Part shown: piece after piece, positions 1-9,280 of the stretch
Layout of the letters: every line of letters starts with the position of its first letter
Numbering within the stretch: the first letter of the stretch is position 1
DNA from: Mycolicibacter kumamotonensis
GTDB taxonomy: Bacteria; Actinomycetota; Actinomycetes; Mycobacteriales; Mycobacteriaceae
Length of the DNA: 64,000 nucleotides
Direction: 5' to 3'
NCBI RefSeq assembly: GCF_002086285.1
Contig: NZ_MVHU01000022.1
Span: 17,952 to 81,951 of the forward strand
Program-made: the position numbers and the translations under genes
Notes under the pieces: generated by a model
Told to the model about the DNA's origin: nothing
Seen by the model: only the letters and a program-made list of their open reading frames with translations
The model's database searches: none

Positions 1-1
1 G

Positions 2-250
2 CCGGTGACGTATCCGCGCGGCACCCTGGCGATGGCCAATGCCGGGCCGGGCACCAACGGCAGCCAGTTCTTCCTGGTGTACCGGGACTCGATGCTGCCG
101 CCGCAGTACACGGTCTTCGGCAGGATCCAGCAGGACGGTCTGGCCACCCTGGACAAGATCGCCGAGGCCGGTGTGGCGCCGGGCGGACGCAGCCCCGACG
201 ACGGACCGCCCGCCACCAAGGTCACGATCAAGTCCGTGCGCGCCGACTAG
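2..250 (+). CDS. ppiB: Peptidyl-prolyl cis-trans isomerase, cyclophilin type (C-terminal part)
   Basis: The first 82 codons of the window are the end of a cyclophilin; the start lies upstream of the window. The reading frame is already open at base 2. It carries the cyclophilin core signature GTNGSQFF preceded by LAMANAGP, followed by a VFGRIQQDGL segment, which are conserved around the proline-binding pocket of the family. Cyclophilins speed up cis-trans isomerisation of X-Pro bonds. It converges on rel with a 13-bp gap, the same arrangement I remember for Rv2582/Rv2583c in M. tuberculosis. Whether the full protein is membrane-anchored cannot be seen here. Confidence 0.9.
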   Translation, partial: PVTYPRGTLAMANAGPGTNGSQFFLVYRDSMLPPQYTVFGRIQQDGLATLDKIAEAGVAPGGRSPDDGPPATKVTIKSVRAD

Positions 251-263
251 GGGGCGGGCCGCC

Positions 264-2666
264 TCAGGCCGCGGACGTCACCCGGTAGACGTCGTAGACG
301 CCCTCGACGTTGCGGACCACATTGAGCAGGTGCCCGAGGTGCTTCGGGTCGCCCATCTCGAAGGTGAACCGGCTGATCGCCACCCGGTCGCGTGAGGTGG
401 TGACCGAGGCCGACAAGATGTTGACCTTCTCGTCGGCGAGCACCTTGGTCACATCCGACAGCAGGCGGTGGCGGTCCAGCGCCTCGACCTGAATAGCCAC
501 CAGAAACACCGACGACGGCGACGGCGCCCACTTGACGTCGATGATCCGCTCCGCCTGCTGGCGCAGCGAATCGGCGTTGGTGCAGTCGGTGCGGTGCACC
601 GACACGCCGCCGCCGCGGGTGACGAAGCCCATGATCTCGTCGCCGGGCACCGGGGTGCAGCACTTGGCCAGCTTGGTCAGCACGCCGGGCGCGCCGGGCA
701 CCGCGACGCCGACGTCGTCGGTGTGGCGTTCACGGCGGGAGATGGTCAGCGGGGTGGACCGCTCGGCCAGATCCTCCTCGGCCTGATCCACCCCGCCGAG
801 CTGGGCCACCAGCCGCTGCACCACGTGGTGCGCCGAGATGTGGTTCTCGCCGACGGCGGTGTAGAGCGCGGACACGTCGCTGTAGTGCAGTTCGCGAGCG
901 ACCGCGGCCATCGATTCGCCGTTGACCAGCCGCTGCAGCGGCAGGCCGACCCTGCGCACCTCGCGGGCGATCCCGTCCTTACCGGACTCCAGCGCCTCCT
1001 CGCGGCGTTCCTTGGCGAACCACTGCCGGATCTTGGCCTTGGCCCGCGGCGACACCACGAACTGCTGCCAGTCCCGTGACGGCCCGGCGTTTTGGGCCTT
1101 CGAAGTGAAAACCTCCACCACTTCGCCGTTTTCGAGCTTGCGCTCCAATGCCACCAGCCGGCCGTTGACGCGGGCGCCGATGCAACGGTGGCCGACTTCG
1201 GTGTGCACGGCGTAAGCGAAGTCGACCGGCGTCGAACCGTTGGGCAGGGTGATCACATCGCCCTTGGGGGTGAAGACGAAGATCTCCTTGACGGCCAGGT
1301 CATAGCGCAGCGACTCGAGGAACTCACCGGGGTCGGCGGCCTCCCGCTGCCAGTCCAGCAGCTGACGCATCCAGGCCATGTCATCGATCTCGGCGGCGGC
1401 GTTGGGGTGCGGAACCCCGTTGCGGCCCTTGGCTTCCTTGTAACGCCAGTGCGCGGCGATGCCGTATTCGGCGGTGCGGTGCATCTCACGGGTGCGGATC
1501 TGGATCTCCAGCGGCTTGCCCTCCGGGCCGATCACCGTGGTGTGCAGCGACTGGTAGACGCCGTAGCGGGGCTGGGCGATGTAGTCCTTGAACCGGCCGG
1601 CCATCGGCTGCCACAGCGAGTGCACCACGCCGACCGCGGCGTAGCAGTCCCGGATCTCGTCGCACAGGATCCGCAGCCCCACCAGGTCGTAGATGTCGTC
1701 GAAGTCGCGGCCCCGCACGATCATCTTCTGATAGATCGACCAGTAGTGCTTCGGCCGGCCTTCGACGGTCGCGGCGATCTTGGACTTCGCCAGCGTGTTG
1801 ATGATCTCGTTGCGCACCTTGGCCAGGTAGGTGTCGCGTGACGGCGCCCGGTCGGCCACCAGCCGCACGATCTCCTCGTATTTCTTCGGGTGCAGGATCG
1901 CGAACGACAGATCCTCGAGCTCCCATTTGACGGTGGCCATCCCCAGCCGATGCGCCAGTGGCGCAATGACTTCCAGCGTCTCACGGGCTTTGCGAGCCTG
2001 CTTTTCGGGCGGCAGGAAGCGGATGGTGCGCATGTTGTGCAGCCGGTCGGCGACCTTGATCACCAGCACTCGCGGGTCACGCGCCATCGCGATGACCATC
2101 TTGCGAATCGTCTCGGCTTCGGCCGCGGTGCCCAGCACCACCTTGTCCAGCTTGGTCACCCCGTCGACCAGGTGGGCGACCTCGTCGCCGAACTCGCCGC
2201 CGAGCGCCTCCAGGGTGTAGCCGGTGTCCTCGACGGTGTCGTGCAACAGTGCGGCCACCAGCGTGATGGTGTCCATGCCCAGCTCCGCCAGGATGGTCGC
2301 GACCGCCAGCGGATGGGTGATGTAGGGGTCACCCGAGTGGCGCAACTGGGTGGCGTGCCGCTGTTCGGCGACCTCGTAGGCGCGTTGCAGCAACGCCAGG
2401 TTCGCCTTGGGGTAGAACTGCCGGTGCACCGCGACCAGCGGTTCCAGCACCGGGCTCAGCGCGCCGCGTTGGGCGGTGATCCGCCGGGCGATGCGCGCCC
2501 GTACCCGTCGGGACGCGCTGGTGGGCACCTTGAGCAGGTCGGTGCGCTCGGTGGGCGAGTCCTGGGCAGGAGGCTGGAAGACCGCCACCGGCTGGCCCCC
2601 CTCGGCGTCGCGCCGGTCCTGCTCGGAGTTCTCTGCTGAGCCCTGATCAAAGCCCACGTCGCTCAC
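264..2666 (-). CDS. rel: Bifunctional (p)ppGpp synthetase/hydrolase Rel
   Basis: Protein of 800 residues with the full RelA/SpoT layout: an N-terminal HD hydrolase domain (LLHDTVEDT), a synthetase domain with [18 protein letters not shown] and [10 protein letters not shown], a TGS domain ([13 protein letters not shown]), and a C-terminal Cys-containing and ACT region. It makes and breaks (p)ppGpp in the stringent response in the cytoplasm. Both the HD residues and the synthetase motifs look intact, so it should be bifunctional, as expected for the single long Rel of mycobacteria. The listed start is GTG at 2666; an in-frame GTG at 2657 has better spacing from the GGAGG upstream, so the true N-terminus may be three residues shorter. 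Apt lies 21 bp upstream on the same strand. Confidence 0.96.
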   Translation of the reverse strand: MSDVGFDQGSAENSEQDRRDAEGGQPVAVFQPPAQDSPTERTDLLKVPTSASRRVRARIARRITAQRGALSPVLEPLVAVHRQFYPKANLALLQRAYEVAEQRHATQLRHSGDPYITHPLAVATILAELGMDTITLVAALLHDTVEDTGYTLEALGGEFGDEVAHLVDGVTKLDKVVLGTAAEAETIRKMVIAMARDPRVLVIKVADRLHNMRTIRFLPPEKQARKARETLEVIAPLAHRLGMATVKWELEDLSFAILHPKKYEEIVRLVADRAPSRDTYLAKVRNEIINTLAKSKIAATVEGRPKHYWSIYQKMIVRGRDFDDIYDLVGLRILCDEIRDCYAAVGVVHSLWQPMAGRFKDYIAQPRYGVYQSLHTTVIGPEGKPLEIQIRTREMHRTAEYGIAAHWRYKEAKGRNGVPHPNAAAEIDDMAWMRQLLDWQREAADPGEFLESLRYDLAVKEIFVFTPKGDVITLPNGSTPVDFAYAVHTEVGHRCIGARVNGRLVALERKLENGEVVEVFTSKAQNAGPSRDWQQFVVSPRAKAKIRQWFAKERREEALESGKDGIAREVRRVGLPLQRLVNGESMAAVARELHYSDVSALYTAVGENHISAHHVVQRLVAQLGGVDQAEEDLAERSTPLTISRRERHTDDVGVAVPGAPGVLTKLAKCCTPVPGDEIMGFVTRGGGVSVHRTDCTNADSLRQQAERIIDVKWAPSPSSVFLVAIQVEALDRHRLLSDVTKVLADEKVNILSASVTTSRDRVAISRFTFEMGDPKHLGHLLNVVRNVEGVYDVYRVTSAA

Positions 2667-2687
2667 CTCCGACCTCGAGAATATCGG

Positions 2688-3233
2688 CTAAATCAGCCGA
2701 AGGCTCACGAGCTGCAATGGTGCCACCGCGGCGCGTCCGCCCATATCGGCCAGCTCCAAAACCACCGCGGCCGCGACCACCTCGGCTCCGGCGCGCTGCA
2801 ACAACCGCCGGGCGGCGGCCAGCGTGCCGCCGGTGGCCAGAACGTCGTCGAGGATCACCACCCGGCGGCCGGCCAGATCGATTCCCTCGGCGGGGATCTC
2901 CAGCACCGCCTGGGCGTATTCGAGCTGATAGGACTCCGACAGCACCGGCGGCGGTAGTTTGCCGCCCTTGCGAACGGCCAGCGCCCCCACCCCGAGCCGG
3001 GCGGCGACCGCCCCGGCCAGCAGAAATCCCCGCGCGTCGACGCCGGCCACCACGTCGGCCCCGGCGGCGGCGCGGGCCAGCGCGTCGGTGACCGCGGCCA
3101 GCCCGGCGGCGTCGGCGAAGACCGGGGTCAGGTCTTTGAACGCAATTCCGGGGGCGGGGAAATCGGCCACTTCGCGGGTCAACGACGCGATGGCCTCGGC
3201 GGCAGCATCGTCGGGCCCTCCGGCGGGTTTCAC
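2688..3233 (-). CDS. apt: Adenine phosphoribosyltransferase
   Basis: Protein of 181 residues converting adenine plus PRPP to AMP (purine salvage, cytoplasm). The PRPP-binding loop [16 protein letters not shown] is clear, as are [17 protein letters not shown] near the N-terminus and [20 protein letters not shown] in the middle, all typical of Apt. The frame stays open much further upstream, but a GTG at 3233 gives a normal-length Apt and overlaps the stop of the preceding lipoprotein gene by four bases (GTGA), a usual sign of translational coupling. Lies between the lipoprotein gene and rel, forming a secD-secF-lipoprotein-apt-rel run on the minus strand. Confidence 0.95.
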   Translation of the reverse strand: MKPAGGPDDAAAEAIASLTREVADFPAPGIAFKDLTPVFADAAGLAAVTDALARAAAGADVVAGVDARGFLLAGAVAARLGVGALAVRKGGKLPPPVLSESYQLEYAQAVLEIPAEGIDLAGRRVVILDDVLATGGTLAAARRLLQRAGAEVVAAAVVLELADMGGRAAVAPLQLVSLRLI

Positions 3234-4888
3234 TGTTGCAGCGCCCAGCGGTCCATGTTCCAGCCGGCGCCCCACCGGGTGGGGTTGGCGGCCACCCCGT
3301 ACGTCTTCTTCGACGACAGCAGGGTGCGCTGCTGACGGTACAGCGGCAGGGTCGGCATATCGGCCCACAGCACCGGGCCGCTCTCCGCCAGCAGCCGGAC
3401 CATCTCCGCCGGGTCGGCGGTCACCGCCAGCGCGGAGATGATGCCGTCGATCTGGTCGTTGTGGTAGCCGGACAGATTGTTGCCGTTGCCACTGAACAGC
3501 TCGTAGGCGTCCATCGCAGACGACCCGGTCGAGCCGCTGCCGGTGGATCCGCCGGTGCTCGCCAGTAGAACGTCGATCTGGCCGTCCCGCAGTGCCTGCG
3601 GGCCGATGCCGTCGGAGGCCACCTCGGTGACGGTGATCCCGGCCGGCGCGCACGATTCGCTGATCGCCCCGACCACTGCGGCCAGCCGGGTGTTGGGCCC
3701 GCGGTAGCCGATCCGCACCGTCAACGGTTTGCCGCCGAGCGTGTCGCGGGCGGCGTCGGGATCGGCGCGGGCGAACTGCTCGGCCTCGGGCACGTTTTCG
3801 GCCTGGTCGAACGCGTCGTCGATGGCGGTGTTCAGGCGGGAGTTGACCATCGGCACGCCCGCATCCCGGGCGATCACGTCGCGTGGGGTGCACAGCGCCA
3901 CCGCCCGGCGCGCCGGGATCTCCGCGAGCGGCCCGGACGGGGCGAAGATCAGCTGCTCGATACCGCCCGACGGGCTGTCGCTGCTCTGGTAGTCGTCCGG
4001 GGTGATCAGGGATCCGGCGGAGCCGGTCGCCACGTCGACGACCTCCACGACGCGTTTGTTGACCCGATCTGCGATGTCTGCGCCCTGCGGCCAGACCGTG
4101 ATCCGCTTGGTGACCGGCTTGGCGCCCCACCACAGGTCGTTGGCGACCAGCACCACGGCGCCCCCGTCGAGCACCGAATCGATCTTGTAAGGCCCCGATG
4201 ACGGGAAGTTCCGCAGGTCGGCGTCGTGGTCGAGCCGCCAGGTGGTGTTCCAGGCGGCGGCGATCTTCGGCATGACATCCTCGACCGGCCCCAACTTGCC
4301 CAGCACCGCCTCGGTGACGTTCAGGCCGAGTTTGTCGCTGAGGATGTGCGACGGCATCATCGAGGTCGCGGTGAACAGCTCCTCGTGGGCGACGATGTTG
4401 CGGTCGGGGAAGAACGACACCCGGGCCTTCTTGGCGCCGGGCTGGCAGTCGATGTGCTCGATGTCGAGGTAGCCCGCCCGGCTGGCGGCGTCGAACCCCT
4501 CGAACCGCCCGGATTGCGCGGCCCACGCCAGCACCAGGTCGTCGCAGGTGATCGGGTGGGAGTCGGAATAGACCGCCGCCTCGGCGATCTGGTAGTCCAG
4601 CACCAGCGGAGCGCGGCCGACGACCGAGATGCTGCCGAAGTCGTGGTCGGTGACGATCTGCCCGTCCGGTCCGTGGTAGCCGAAGCCGGTCAGGGTGCGC
4701 GAGAACGCCTGCGGCGCCGCCGAGGCCGCGCCTGCCACCGAGGTGGTGTTGTAGGTGGGCAGGCCGCCGTCCACGGCGTAGTCGATCTGGTCGACGGTCG
4801 CGCTGGTGCATGCCGACACCGACCAGGCGCTCACCGCGGTGGCGACCGCCACCAGCAGGGCCGCCGCGGACCGATAACGGGCCGCCAC
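3230..4888 (-). CDS. Solute-binding lipoprotein (SBP family 5-like)
   Basis: Protein of 552 residues starting at GTG 4888, four bases after the secF stop. The N-terminus has a hydrophobic stretch ending in a lipobox-like WSVSAC, so it should be a lipidated, exported protein. The body ([39 protein letters not shown], then a C-terminal [18 protein letters not shown] segment) has the layout of family 5 extracellular substrate-binding proteins of peptide-type ABC importers. No ABC permease or ATPase is adjacent, so the ligand is unknown. Position beside secDF matches my recollection of Rv2585c. The long in-frame extension upstream of the GTG is secF read in another frame. Confidence 0.85.
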   Translation of the reverse strand: MAARYRSAAALLVAVATAVSAWSVSACTSATVDQIDYAVDGGLPTYNTTSVAGAASAAPQAFSRTLTGFGYHGPDGQIVTDHDFGSISVVGRAPLVLDYQIAEAAVYSDSHPITCDDLVLAWAAQSGRFEGFDAASRAGYLDIEHIDCQPGAKKARVSFFPDRNIVAHEELFTATSMMPSHILSDKLGLNVTEAVLGKLGPVEDVMPKIAAAWNTTWRLDHDADLRNFPSSGPYKIDSVLDGGAVVLVANDLWWGAKPVTKRITVWPQGADIADRVNKRVVEVVDVATGSAGSLITPDDYQSSDSPSGGIEQLIFAPSGPLAEIPARRAVALCTPRDVIARDAGVPMVNSRLNTAIDDAFDQAENVPEAEQFARADPDAARDTLGGKPLTVRIGYRGPNTRLAAVVGAISESCAPAGITVTEVASDGIGPQALRDGQIDVLLASTGGSTGSGSTGSSAMDAYELFSGNGNNLSGYHNDQIDGIISALAVTADPAEMVRLLAESGPVLWADMPTLPLYRQQRTLLSSKKTYGVAANPTRWGAGWNMDRWALQQ

Positions 4889-4892
4889 GGCG

Positions 4893-6212
4893 TTACCGTC
4901 CGGCGCCCGGCTTGCCGGTCGGCCGCTGGGTGCGCCGGCTGGTGGGTCGCACCGGCTTGGCGCCCGGTGCCGGGGCGGACGACGAGGGGGCCGGGGTCCC
5001 CGCGGCCACGGTCGCCTCGTCCTCGTCGTTATCGGCGATGTCGTCCTCGGCGGTGTCGTCCTCGGCGGCGGCCGGCACGGACTTGGCACCGGTCGCGGTC
5101 TTGCGTCGCCGCATCACCTTTCGGTTGTGGTTCTGCACCAACTCGGTGCGCTCCCGCAGGGTGACCAGCAGCGGCGTGGCCAGGTAGATCGACGAGTAGG
5201 TGCCGACGACGACCCCGACCAACTGCACCAGCGCGAGGTCCTGCAGCGTTCCCACCCCCAGCAGCCACACCGCGACCACCATCAGCGACATGATCGGCAG
5301 CGCCGAGATCAGGCTGGTGTTGATCGACCGCATGAAGGTCTGGTTGACCGCCAGGTTGGCCTCTTCGGCGTAGGTGCGCCGGGTCTTGTGTTCGAAGCCG
5401 TGGGTGTTCTCCTCGACCTTGTCGAACACGATGACGGTGTCATAGATGGAGAACCCGAGAATCGTCAGCAATCCGATCACGGTGGCCGGGGTGACTTCGA
5501 AGCCGACCAGCGAATAGACCCCGGCGGTGACAAGGACGTCGAAAACCATGGAGATCATCGCCGCCAGCGTCATGTACCACTCGTAGCGGACGGTGATGTA
5601 GAGCGACGCCAGCAGCAGGAACACCACCAGCGCGATCACCGCCTTCTGGGTGATCTGCGCGCCCCAGGTCTCCGACACCGCCGAGTCGCTGATCGCCTGC
5701 TTGCTGGGCTGCCCGTCGGGGCCGACCGGCTGGAACGCGTCGAACAGGGCGTCGCGCAGCTTCTCGGTCTGCTCGTTGGTGAGCGTCTCGGCGCGGATCT
5801 GCACGGTCGCCGACGAGCCGTTGCCGACCACCACCACCGATTCGGGGCTGCTGCCGACGCTGCTGCGGAAGACCTCTTCGACCTGGGTGACCGAGGTCTC
5901 GCCTCGCGGGAAGGAGACCTTCGTGCCGCCGGCGAAGTCGATACCGAAGGTGAAGCCGCGGATCAGGATGCTCAGGATCGCGATCGCGACCATTGCGCCG
6001 CTGACCGCGTACCACAGCCGGCGCTTGCCGATGACCTCGAACGCACCGGTGCCGGTGTAGAGCCGCGACAAGAAGCTGTGCTTCGGCGGCCGCGGCGTGC
6101 CGGTGGTCTTGCGGGCCGTCTCCTCGACGGCGGTGCCGGTGTCGGTCAGTTCGACCGCCTCGGTGTTCTTCGTGGCGCGCTTCGTGCCGCCCTTGGTGCT
6201 CGGTTTGGCCAT
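4893..6212 (-). CDS. secF: Protein translocase subunit SecF
   Basis: Protein of 439 residues. After a hydrophilic N-terminus it has a first membrane segment and the SecF/SecD D1-type motif GIDFAGGTKV, a periplasmic P1 region, then a bundle of membrane helices containing SIYDTVIVFDKVEEN and RSINTSLISALPIMSLM, the conserved SecF segments. With SecD and YajC it forms the proton-driven accessory complex of the Sec translocon in the inner membrane. The C-terminal 75 or so residues are hydrophilic, acidic and then basic and low in complexity, as often seen in actinobacterial SecF. Starts at ATG 6212, four bases after the secD stop. Confidence 0.96.
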   Translation of the reverse strand: MAKPSTKGGTKRATKNTEAVELTDTGTAVEETARKTTGTPRPPKHSFLSRLYTGTGAFEVIGKRRLWYAVSGAMVAIAILSILIRGFTFGIDFAGGTKVSFPRGETSVTQVEEVFRSSVGSSPESVVVVGNGSSATVQIRAETLTNEQTEKLRDALFDAFQPVGPDGQPSKQAISDSAVSETWGAQITQKAVIALVVFLLLASLYITVRYEWYMTLAAMISMVFDVLVTAGVYSLVGFEVTPATVIGLLTILGFSIYDTVIVFDKVEENTHGFEHKTRRTYAEEANLAVNQTFMRSINTSLISALPIMSLMVVAVWLLGVGTLQDLALVQLVGVVVGTYSSIYLATPLLVTLRERTELVQNHNRKVMRRRKTATGAKSVPAAAEDDTAEDDIADNDEDEATVAAGTPAPSSSAPAPGAKPVRPTSRRTQRPTGKPGAGR

Positions 6213-6216
6213 CTGG

Positions 6217-8265
6217 CTATCCCTGTCCCGTCGACTGGGCGGTCACCCGCGCGCCCGCTTTGGCTCCGGGTCTGCCGCCCGGTCTGCCGCCCGCCCTGGC
6301 TACCGCCCGCCGCTCGCGTGCCACCTGCTGAACCGCACCGAGGCCGTTGTAGGTCGGCTTGGCCAGAGTCGGCGACTTGGACGCCAGGTACACCAGCGGC
6401 CAGGTCACCAGGAACACCACGACCAGGTCCAGGATCGTGGTCAGCCCCAGGGTGAACGCGAAGCCCTTCACCTGGCCGACCGCCAGGAAGTACAGCACCG
6501 CCGCGGCCAGGAAGGTCACCGCATTGCCGGACACGATCGTCTTGCGGGCCCGCGTCCAACCGCGCGGCACCGCCGAGCGGAACGACCGGCCTTCTCGGAT
6601 CTCATCTTTGATGCGCTCGAAGAACACCACGAACGAGTCGGCGGTGGTGCCGATACCGATGATCAGACCCGCGATGCCGGCCAGGTCGAGCGTGTAGTTG
6701 ATGTATCTGCCCAACAGCACCAGGATCGCGTACACCACGGCGCCGGCAAGCACCAGCGACAGCGCGGTGAGCACCCCGAGCACCCGGTAGTAGAGCAGCG
6801 AGTAGACCAGTACCAGCGCCAGGCCGATCGCGCCGGCGATCAGACCCGCCCGCAGCGAGGTCATTCCCAGTGTGGCCGAAACGGTTTCGGCCTCCGAAGC
6901 CTCGAACGACAGCGGCAGCGACCCGTACTTCAATACGTTGGCCAGCTGACGCGCCTCGTCCTGGGTGAATCCCGGTGAGCCGCCGGTGATCTGGGTGCGT
7001 CCGCCGGGGATCGCCTCTTGAATCTGCGGCGCACTGACCACCTGGGAGTCCAGGGTGAAGGCGGTCTGGGTGCCGATGTGCGCCGCCGTGTAATCGGCCC
7101 AGATGTCGGCCGCGGCGCTCTTGAACTGCACCTGGACGATGTTGGCGCCGCTGCGCTGGTCCATGCCTGAGCTGGCGTCGGCGATCTGGTCACCGCTGAT
7201 GATCGACGGCGCCAACAGGTAGGCGGTCTGATGGTCCTGCGAGCAGGTCACCAGGGGAAGGTCCGGGTCGTCGTTGCCGGCCAGGATGTCTTCCTTGTCG
7301 CACCGGTTGGCCTGGATCTGCAGGGCCAGGGCCTGCACCACTTTGTTGTCGCTCTGCCGCAGCCGCTTCTCCGCGGCGATGCGGGCCGCCAGGCCCTGCG
7401 GCTGGCCCGGCTGACCCGGAAGAGGGGGCACACCCGGCAGACCGGGCAGTTGCGCTCCGGGGCCCGGCGCCTCGCCCGTGCCCGGTGACCCGGGGCTGCC
7501 CGGGGCCTCGGTGGTGTTACCCGGCGCGGGGCTCTCCGTGGGTGTGCCCGGCGACGGGGCCGGCTCCTGCGGGTAGGGCCGCGGCTGTGCCGGGGGGGTC
7601 AGCGGCTGCTGAGGAAACGAGTCGTTCCCGCCGAACAGGCCTTCCCCGCCGGCGCCGCCCCCACCCGGCAGGCCCTGATCACCGGCCTGACCGCCGTTGG
7701 CCGGTGATCCGGGCAGGCCGGGGATTGCACCCGTACCGGGCACTGCACCGGGCATGCCGGGAATTCCGCCTGGGACGCCGGGCACTCCGCCCGGAACACC
7801 GGGAATCCCCGGGGGCAGGCCGGGCCGTCCGGGCCCGCCGGGAAGCCCGGGCATCTGGCCGCCGCCCGCCTGCTTTGCTTCCTCCACCGACACCCCGCTG
7901 ACCACGGGCCGGATGTAGAGCCGGGCGGTCTGCCCCAGGGTGCGCGCCTCGTTGCCGTCGCTGCCGGGCACGGTGATGACCAGGTTGTTGCCGTCGATGA
8001 TGACCTCGGACCCGGACACCCCCAGGCCGTTGACACGCGCGCTGATGATCTGTTGCGCCTGGTTGAGCGCGTCGCGGGTCGGGGCGGAGCCGTCCGGAGT
8101 GCGGGCGGTGAGCGTCACGCGGGTGCCGCCCTGCAGGTCGATGCCGAGCTTGGGTTCGGCCAGCTTGTTTCCGGTCAGGAACACCAGCAGGTAGACGCCG
8201 ATGAGCATTGCCAGGAACACCGCCAGGTTGCGGGCAGGGTGCACCGGCGCCGAAGGCGATGCCAC
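6217..8265 (-). CDS. secD: Protein translocase subunit SecD with enlarged Gly/Pro-rich linker
   Basis: Protein of 682 residues starting at GTG 8265, with AGGAG about ten bases upstream. It has an N-terminal membrane helix, the SecD motif [10 protein letters not shown], a P1 domain with [20 protein letters not shown], and a six-helix C-terminal bundle with [20 protein letters not shown] and [19 protein letters not shown]. It is part of the SecDF-YajC complex that helps pull exported proteins across the membrane. The protein is longer than the M. tuberculosis SecD I remember (about 570 residues) because of a collagen-like insert at residues about 134-291, annotated separately. The C-terminal tail is rich in Arg, Gly and Ala. 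Confidence 0.96.
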   Translation of the reverse strand: MASPSAPVHPARNLAVFLAMLIGVYLLVFLTGNKLAEPKLGIDLQGGTRVTLTARTPDGSAPTRDALNQAQQIISARVNGLGVSGSEVIIDGNNLVITVPGSDGNEARTLGQTARLYIRPVVSGVSVEEAKQAGGGQMPGLPGGPGRPGLPPGIPGVPGGVPGVPGGIPGMPGAVPGTGAIPGLPGSPANGGQAGDQGLPGGGGAGGEGLFGGNDSFPQQPLTPPAQPRPYPQEPAPSPGTPTESPAPGNTTEAPGSPGSPGTGEAPGPGAQLPGLPGVPPLPGQPGQPQGLAARIAAEKRLRQSDNKVVQALALQIQANRCDKEDILAGNDDPDLPLVTCSQDHQTAYLLAPSIISGDQIADASSGMDQRSGANIVQVQFKSAAADIWADYTAAHIGTQTAFTLDSQVVSAPQIQEAIPGGRTQITGGSPGFTQDEARQLANVLKYGSLPLSFEASEAETVSATLGMTSLRAGLIAGAIGLALVLVYSLLYYRVLGVLTALSLVLAGAVVYAILVLLGRYINYTLDLAGIAGLIIGIGTTADSFVVFFERIKDEIREGRSFRSAVPRGWTRARKTIVSGNAVTFLAAAVLYFLAVGQVKGFAFTLGLTTILDLVVVFLVTWPLVYLASKSPTLAKPTYNGLGAVQQVARERRAVARAGGRPGGRPGAKAGARVTAQSTGQG
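7393..7866 (-). repeat. Collagen-like Gly-Pro low-complexity insert inside secD
   Basis: Codes for SecD residues about 134-291. The first half is a run of Gly-X-Y-like triplets such as [20 protein letters not shown]; the second half is a Pro/Gly/Ser/Thr-rich stretch with [14 protein letters not shown] and [17 protein letters not shown]. It lies between the first part of the periplasmic P1 domain (ending [17 protein letters not shown]) and a charged helix ([13 protein letters not shown]). The reading frame is kept throughout, so it is translated. Confidence 0.85.
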
Positions 8266-8434
8266 GTGTTTCAGTCTCCTTCGCTCATTGCACGATGCGC
8301 TCTCGCGATCGTCGGGGCTGGTCCGCGCTGGGTCGGCTCGCGACGATCAGTTCGACCGCACCCGCAAAGGGTACGTGCCCGGCTGGCAGGCTCGGTGCTG
8401 GGGCAGGCGTTCCGCGCGTCGTGGGCGCCGGTGG

Positions 8435-8743
8435 CTAGACGTCTTCGGTGGCCTGCTCGACCGCTGCTTCGGCGGCAAACTCCTCGGGTTCGATCTTGTC
8501 GCGGATCGCCAGCTTCATCCAGGTGGTCACCACGCCGGGGGCGATCTCCAGATCGACGGTGTCATCGGTGATACCGGTGATGGTGGCCTCCAATCCGGAG
8601 GTGGTGTGAACACGGTCGCCCACCTGCAGTGACTCGTGCAGATCGATGGTGGCTTGCATCGCGCGCTTCTGCCGTCGCGAGGCGAAGAACATGAATGCGC
8701 CCATGACGATGAGCAGGGGCAGGAAGGCAACCATGTTGTTCAT
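8435..8743 (-). CDS. yajC: Preprotein translocase subunit YajC
   Basis: Protein of 102 residues with one N-terminal membrane helix (MVAFLPLLIVMGAFMFFASR) followed by the basic RRQKRAMQAT and the SH3-like YajC core LQVGDRVHTTSGLEATITGI, ending in an acidic tail. YajC is the small partner of SecDF in the inner membrane. Encoded 169 bp upstream of secD on the same strand, so probably the first gene of the yajC-secD-secF run. The 169-bp gap to secD holds no convincing ORF and could carry a separate secD ribosome site or processing site. Confidence 0.95.
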   Translation of the reverse strand: MNNMVAFLPLLIVMGAFMFFASRRQKRAMQATIDLHESLQVGDRVHTTSGLEATITGITDDTVDLEIAPGVVTTWMKLAIRDKIEPEEFAAEAAVEQATEDV

Positions 8744-8918
8744 GACGACGACCGATCTTTCAATTCGTTCTTATTAGTCTTCGGCACCGGGCCAGGTATG
8801 ACGGGCCGCTGCGATGACAACAGTGTGCCACTGTGTGTCGCGACTCCGAGTCGGTACCGCTGTTCGCCGCCTAGGCTGTGGGAAATCGTGGGTCAGGATG
8901 AGCGAGAAAGGTCGGCCG

Positions 8919-9239
8919 GTGAGAAACATCGCATATGGTCTGGCTACGGCCGTTGCATTCGCGGCAGCTCCGCTGGCGGTTGGGGCTTTCGCAGCGCCGG
9001 CCATCGGTTCGGCGGCGCCGCTGAATTGCCCGGACGGCCAGTACTGGGAGCCGAGCACCAACACCTGCATGCCACTGGGCCAGGGGCCGACGCCGCTGGA
9101 CTGCCCGGGCGGCGAGTACTGGGAGCCGAGCACCAACACCTGCATGCCGCTGGGCCAGGGGCCGACCCCGTTGGACTGCCCGCCCGGCGAGTGGTGGAAC
9201 CCCTTCGGCAACGCCTGCCGACCGCTCGGCCAGGTCTGA
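8919..9239 (+). CDS. Small secreted protein with three Cys-pair repeats
   Basis: I do not recognise a named family. The chosen GTG at 8919 has AAAGG seven bases upstream and gives 106 residues: a signal peptide (AYGLATAVAFAAAPLAVGAF, with Ala-rich cleavage sites after it), then three tandem units of 25, 25 and 22 residues of the form L(D/N)CPxGxYWEPSTNTCMPLGQ. Each unit has two cysteines twelve residues apart, plus Trp and Pro, which suggests small disulfide-closed modules. An ATG at 8898 in the same frame would add seven residues. The gene stands alone between divergent yajC and the codirectional gabT. It is likely exported; its role is unknown. Confidence 0.75.
   Translation: MRNIAYGLATAVAFAAAPLAVGAFAAPAIGSAAPLNCPDGQYWEPSTNTCMPLGQGPTPLDCPGGEYWEPSTNTCMPLGQGPTPLDCPPGEWWNPFGNACRPLGQV
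9021..9236 (+). repeat. 75-bp in-frame tandem repeat, three units
   Basis: Units start at 9021, 9096 and 9171. Units 1 and 2 are nearly identical, sharing an unbroken identical run of about 30 bases over the WEPSTNTCM codons, while unit 3 is diverged (WWNPFGNACRPL) and ends at the stop codon. The period is a multiple of three, so copy number can change without breaking the frame. Confidence 0.9.
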
Positions 9240-9280
9240 CCCGCGGCAAGGACCGCCCCGGACCGCTAAGGAGACCGCCC

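Noticed and set aside
2688..4811. A 707-codon minus-strand frame spanning apt and the lipoprotein gene
   Set aside because: Only the last 181 codons read as Apt; the rest is Arg-rich text of the lipoprotein gene in another frame.
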